From assembly GCA_964613615.1 (NCBI GenBank), contig CAZTIB010000153.1, positions 1 through 8,733 on the forward strand: DNA of 8,733 nucleotides. The letters are read 5' to 3'. Numbering within the stretch: the stretch's first letter is position 1; each line of letters starts with the position of its first letter. This document shows, one piece after another, positions 6,566 to 8,733 of this stretch. Source of the DNA: J054 sp964613615 (lineage in GTDB: Bacteria > Pseudomonadota > Gammaproteobacteria > Steroidobacterales > GCA-2729495). The notes under the pieces are model-generated. The model had not been told where the DNA came from, did no database searches, and saw nothing but the letters and a program-made list of their open reading frames with translations. The position numbers and the translations under genes were made by a program.

Positions 6566-6689
6566 AGGGCCAACATCATCAGGGGCCTGTGTCTTTGTGG
6601 GAGCGGCTTCAGCCGCGACTATGGCTGCGAGCCCACCATGGCATTGGAATGCCTGTCGGGGCTAAAGCCCCTCCCACCAAAATCCCAAA
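6566..6689. repeat. Inverted REP pair (BIME-like) between the YkoF-like gene and pnuT
   Basis: A plus REP at 6597-6619 (GTGGGAGCGGCTT / AGCCGCGAC arms) and a minus REP at 6655-6678 (GTCGGGGCTAA / AGCCCCTCCCACC) face each other. Between them is a perfect hairpin GGCATT-GG-AATGCC (6640-6653). The minus copy has GGGGCT/AGCCCC where the copy at 6241 has GCGGCT/AGCCGC, a compensatory change that keeps the palindrome. Such pairs in other bacteria can stabilise mRNA ends, reduce downstream expression or bind gyrase/IHF; which applies here cannot be told from sequence. Confidence 0.8.
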
Positions 6690-6720
6690 ATGACCTCCGC
6701 CTGAAATGACCTCCGCCTGG
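6689..6720 (+). repeat. 16-base tandem duplication spanning the pnuT start
   Basis: AATGACCTCCGCCTGA (6689-6704) is followed at once by AATGACCTCCGCCTGG (6705-6720), 15 of 16 bases identical. The second copy holds the pnuT start codon (6706). The first gives ATG and three codons (MTSA) then TGA, ending one base before the real ATG. No Shine-Dalgarno precedes either copy; the upstream bases belong to a REP. Confidence 0.85.
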
Positions 6721-7350
6721 GAAATCACCGCCGTCTTGCTCGCCCTGGCCTACTTGGCCCTCGCCATCCGCCAGTCCCCCTGGTGCTGGCCGGCCGCCAT
6801 CGCCAGCACCACCATCTACATCTTCCTGATGTACAACGCCGGCCTTTACATGGAATCTGCCCTGCAGCTCTTCTACATCGCCATAGCCATCTACGGCTGG
6901 CGCCAATGGACCACCGGCAGCGGCGGCATGCACGGTCCCGGTAGGAGCGGCTTCAGCCGCGACAAAACAACCACCGGTGGTGACCCATCACTAGCGTCCC
7001 TGCCAGTCACCACCTGGCCATGGTCCTATCATGCAATAGCAATCATCGCGGTCCTCACCGCCGCTGCCGCCAGTGGAGCACTCCTCTCGCGCTACACCGA
7101 AGCCGCCTTGCCATACGCGGACTCCTTCACCACCTGGGGTGCCATCGTGACCACCTGGATGGTGGCCCGCAAAATCCTGGAGAACTGGATTTACTGGTTC
7201 GTGATCGACAGCGTGTCGGTGTTTTTGTACGTGAGCCGCGAGCTGTACCTGACCGCCGGGCTCTTCGTCGTTTACCTGATTCTCGTGGTCGTGGGTTACA
7301 TCACGTGGCGCAAGAGCATGCACTCGCCACGGCAGGAATTGCCCGCATGA
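6706..7350 (+). CDS. pnuT: PnuC-family transporter, probable thiamine transporter PnuT
   Basis: A 214-residue inner-membrane protein with family-typical features: the N-terminal segment EITAVLLALAYLALAIRQSPWCWPAAI, an aromatic-rich second segment with IYIFLMYNAGLYMESALQLFYIAIAIYGWRQW, and C-terminal helices with ENWIYWFVIDSVSVFLY and YLTAGLFVVYLILVVVGYITW. About seven membrane helices are expected. PnuC proteins are facilitators for vitamin nucleosides; the PnuT branch is assigned to thiamine by riboswitch context, as here. Transport would be driven by trapping through the adjacent kinase. Residues 79-86 (GRSGFSRD) are encoded by an in-frame REP inside the hydrophilic loop after YGWRQW; that loop (about 73-103) is Gly/Thr-rich and looks tolerant. 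The stop overlaps ATGA at 7347-7350. Nicotinamide riboside as substrate is the alternative, less likely given the neighbours. Confidence 0.88.
   Translation: MTSAWEITAVLLALAYLALAIRQSPWCWPAAIASTTIYIFLMYNAGLYMESALQLFYIAIAIYGWRQWTTGSGGMHGPGRSGFSRDKTTTGGDPSLASLPVTTWPWSYHAIAIIAVLTAAAASGALLSRYTEAALPYADSFTTWGAIVTTWMVARKILENWIYWFVIDSVSVFLYVSRELYLTAGLFVVYLILVVVGYITWRKSMHSPRQELPA
6940..6963 (+). repeat. REP element inside the pnuT coding sequence
   Basis: REP core with arms AGCGGCT / AGCCGCG and head GGTAGG, matching the element at 3389-3412 except for its last base. It is read in frame as GRSGFSRD (residues 79-86) in a hydrophilic loop of the transporter. The reading frame is open on both sides and the downstream membrane helices are intact, so the gene looks functional. 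Confidence 0.85.
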
Positions 7351-7385
7351 CCACCGGAGCAACCAGGCCGAGCCGTTCCCCATGA
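7347..7385 (+). other. Possible 12-codon coupling ORF between pnuT and the kinase
   Basis: ATG at 7347 overlaps the pnuT stop (ATGA), and the frame (MTTGATRPSRSP) ends with a TGA at 7383-7385 that overlaps the kinase ATG (again ATGA). This would carry ribosomes from pnuT to the kinase, which has no clear Shine-Dalgarno. It may be chance, or the remains of an earlier upstream kinase start now out of frame. No independent function is claimed. Confidence 0.35.
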
Positions 7386-8164
7386 CACCCGAACAGGCAA
7401 TAGCGGCACTCCCGAAGCTGGGGGGCGCCCAAGTGGTGCGCCAACTTGCAGATGGCCCGGTGGCCGCCACCTGGCTGCTGCGGCGGCGTGAGGCGCATTG
7501 GGTGTTGACCATAGATAAACCGGTCGCCGGCAAGTTGGGTCTGAATCGCGCGAACGAGTTCCGGTTGCTGGAGCAGCTGGCCCCGCAAGGTCTGGCGCCA
7601 GAGCCGGTGGCGGCGGATACAGTGCGGGGTTTGCTCACCGTCACGGCCATCGAAGGCCAGGCCCTGGAGTTCGCCGAATTCCGCCGACCCGAAGTCCTCA
7701 GCGCGGTTGGCCGTCTGCTGGCCCGGCTGCACCGATTGCAAGTTCCGGCGCCTGCCGTCGACCTTTCAGCGGCGCTCCGGCGCTACGCGGGTCTGGCCGC
7801 GGACCCCGGTGCGCGTGCCATCGCCGAAGACGCCGAGCTGCTGCTGGCCACGCTACCCCGCAGCGCCGCGCTCTGCCTTTGTCACAACGATATTCATCCG
7901 GCCAACCTGATCCGCCGGCCGGACGGGGAGTTCAGCCTCGTGGACTGGGAGTACGCCGGCCTGACCGAGCCCCGGTACGAATTCGCCGTGCTGGCTGAGC
8001 ACAATGGTCTCGCACCTGCCGAAGTTGGCGGTCTGCTCGAAAGCTATCGCGCCGCGGATGGAATCTCGCTCAGCCAGGGCGACATTGCCGCGTGGCGCCC
8101 CGTCTACCGAGCCATTCAGCGGCTTTGGCAACTGGCCGTGGAGAACTTGAATACCCATGCTTGA
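7382..8164 (+). CDS. APH/choline-kinase-fold small-molecule kinase, probable thiamine kinase
   Basis: A 260-residue cytoplasmic kinase. The catalytic loop CHNDIHPANLI gives D170 and N175 (HNDIHPAN, 168-175), and the metal-binding motif is LVDWEYAG with D188, as in the aminoglycoside phosphotransferase/choline kinase family. WEYA after the metal Asp is also typical of ThiK-type and choline kinases. The N-lobe (about 20-90) has a plausible nucleotide-binding sheet (VAATWLLRRR, HWVLTIDKP) and the helix ANEFRLLEQL. Length is close to that of enterobacterial thiamine kinase ThiK. Inference: it phosphorylates thiamine entering through PnuT, giving thiamine monophosphate and trapping it; ThiL, not in the window, would complete TPP. 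The ATG at 7382 lacks a good Shine-Dalgarno and is 31 bases past the pnuT stop. Choline or another alcohol substrate cannot be excluded from motifs alone. Confidence 0.8.
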   Translation: MTPEQAIAALPKLGGAQVVRQLADGPVAATWLLRRREAHWVLTIDKPVAGKLGLNRANEFRLLEQLAPQGLAPEPVAADTVRGLLTVTAIEGQALEFAEFRRPEVLSAVGRLLARLHRLQVPAPAVDLSAALRRYAGLAADPGARAIAEDAELLLATLPRSAALCLCHNDIHPANLIRRPDGEFSLVDWEYAGLTEPRYEFAVLAEHNGLAPAEVGGLLESYRAADGISLSQGDIAAWRPVYRAIQRLWQLAVENLNTHA

Positions 8165-8356
8165 CACTGCTGGTGAACTCGCGACCGCCGTCTTCCATCT
8201 CCGGCGCCCGAGTTCCTTCATCGGGCCTGCGCCTGAGCCGGCCCCTGTCCAGGCAACGCAGGCTGACACGACCGTCCCGCCGGGAATTTTGTCGCATTAT
8301 GGCAACAAGATAACGGAAACAGCGATGTATAGCGTATTCTGCGTCAGGACAATTAA

Positions 8357-8387
8357 CTTCCCTGCTACGATACCGTTCTCAGGGAAG
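8357..8387 (+). other. Hairpin 1 upstream of the Wzz/GumC gene
   Basis: CTTCCCTG (8357-8364) and CAGGGAAG (8380-8387) are perfect complements with a 15-base loop. No T run follows; only three bases separate it from the next hairpin. It could be part of a regulatory leader, an operator, or a terminator remnant. Confidence 0.55.
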
Positions 8388-8390
8388 CTG

Positions 8391-8443
8391 AACCCGCCAG
8401 CGCACTTGGCGGCCCACTGGAGCAAGAGACCAAGTGGCGGGTT
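8391..8443 (+). terminator. Hairpin 2, terminator-like or regulatory
   Basis: AACCCGCCA (8391-8399) pairs perfectly with TGGCGGGTT (8435-8443), and CTTGG (8405-8409) continues the stem with CCAAG (8430-8434) past a five-base bulge on the left arm. GC-rich stem followed by only TTT, so an intrinsic terminator for the thiamine genes is possible but weak. It sits just upstream of a possible -10 element, so an operator role is an alternative. Confidence 0.4.
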
Positions 8444-8471
8444 TGTGGACCAATCGTGCGACGGATCGCGC

Positions 8472-8477
8472 TATACT
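8472..8477 (+). promoter_or_regulatory. Possible -10 element for the Wzz/GumC gene
   Basis: TATACT fits a sigma-70 -10 hexamer and lies 49 bases before the ATG at 8527 in a relatively AT-rich stretch. No good -35 is found 16-18 bases upstream (ACCAAT region). Supported mainly by position. Confidence 0.3.
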
Positions 8478-8526
8478 TTTACACAATAACGTAAATATCT
8501 GAACTCTAAAAGGTTCTGTTGGCTCT

Positions 8527-8733
8527 ATGGTTGATGAAAGGGATTTTCTTGCCGAAGAAGGCAAGGGCTTGGGAGATTTGCTCGCCTCACTTCGGCGGCG
8601 CAAGAAGCTGGGGCTGATCACCGCCGCGATTGTCTTCGTAGTGGGCGTGATAGTGACCATCGCCTGGCCCACGATGTACACCTCCACCGCGGTGATCCTG
8701 ATCGAGGAGCCCGATGTGCCGCAGGAACTGGTG
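8527..8733 (+). CDS. Wzz/GumC-type polysaccharide chain-length/export protein, 3' end missing
   Basis: The first 69 residues of a protein running out of the window. A charged cytoplasmic start (MVDERDFLAEEGKGLGDLLASLRRRKK) is followed by one membrane helix (LGLITAAIVFVVGVIVTIAW, about 28-47) and then PTMYTSTAVILIEEPDVPQELV. The Y-x-S-x-A-x-I-L-I-E-E-P pattern after the first helix is typical of the Wzz domain of GumC/Wzz-type polysaccharide copolymerases, which set chain length at the inner membrane and often work with a tyrosine autokinase. The ATG is the first in frame; AGG at 8511-8513 is 13 bases away, so the ribosome site is weak. Together with the epimerase and TPR lipoprotein genes it marks the locus as surface polysaccharide. 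Whether a kinase domain is fused at the C-terminus cannot be seen. Confidence 0.87.
   Translation, partial: MVDERDFLAEEGKGLGDLLASLRRRKKLGLITAAIVFVVGVIVTIAWPTMYTSTAVILIEEPDVPQELV

Larger units (their letters stand above)
8165..8526. other. Intergenic region between the thiamine block and the Wzz/GumC gene
   Basis: I see no convincing gene in these 362 bases. It has a small hairpin GCCCGA/TCGGGC (8206-8226) soon after the kinase stop, two strong hairpins (8357-8387 and 8391-8443), and a more AT-rich stretch from about 8470 to 8520 leading to the next start codon. No copy of the REP family occurs here. A 110-codon frame (8157-8489) crosses it but has no recognisable protein character. Confidence 0.6.

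Noticed and set aside
3389..6963. CRISPR array
   Set aside because: The repeats are palindromic, in both orientations, irregularly spaced and partly inside genes; there are no regular spacers and no cas genes.
8161..8166. TTGACA as a -35 promoter element
   Set aside because: It overlaps the kinase stop codon and no -10-like hexamer lies 15-19 bases downstream.
8157..8489. 110-codon frame overlapping the kinase end
   Set aside because: No recognisable domain and mixed composition; it runs through the strong hairpins and the possible promoter. It would need protein evidence or conservation.
8165..8526. JUMPstart/ops element for RfaH ahead of the polysaccharide gene
   Set aside because: I looked for the GGCGGTAG core upstream of the Wzz/GumC gene and did not find it.

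Overview
The window looks like a GC-rich Gram-negative chromosome, most likely gammaproteobacterial. It encodes a TonB-dependent outer-membrane receptor and a lipoprotein with a clear lipobox, and it carries many copies of a REP-type palindrome (arms GTRGGAGCGGCTT / AGCCGCGAC) of the kind known from pseudomonads, xanthomonads and relatives. The taxonomic call is an inference; no rRNA or other marker is present.

Layout: (1) 2-934, 3' part of a UDP-GlcNAc 2-epimerase gene; (2) 987-3374, a TPR-repeat lipoprotein resembling PrsT-type proteins of exopolysaccharide/exosortase loci; (3) 3375-3642, non-coding and filled with REP-type repeats; (4) 3643-3786, a TPP (thiamine pyrophosphate) riboswitch followed by a hairpin that covers the Shine-Dalgarno sequence; (5) 3790-6039, TonB-dependent receptor; (6) 6040-6298, more repeats; (7) 6299-6565, small YkoF-like thiamine-binding protein; (8) 6706-7350, PnuC/PnuT-type transporter; (9) 7382-8164, APH/choline-kinase-fold kinase, probably a thiamine kinase; (10) 8165-8526, intergenic, with two strong hairpins and a possible promoter; (11) 8527-8733, 5' end of a Wzz/GumC-type polysaccharide chain-length protein.

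Two functional units are interleaved. The outer genes (epimerase, TPR lipoprotein, Wzz/GumC) fit a surface-polysaccharide locus. The block between them reads as a complete thiamine-scavenging module: the receptor brings thiamine or a precursor across the outer membrane, PnuT moves it across the inner membrane, the kinase traps it by phosphorylation, and the YkoF-like protein binds it. The TPP riboswitch would shut the module down when TPP is plentiful.

The most unusual feature is the repeat population, which I see only inside the thiamine block. Besides simple REPs there are three composite elements in which the REP loop is expanded by a series of small hairpins whose stems differ between units and copies but stay paired. 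Two such elements face each other across the receptor gene. A third, shortened one lies in frame in the receptor's N-terminal coding region, followed by a simple REP that encodes the signal-peptidase region. Another REP lies in frame inside pnuT.
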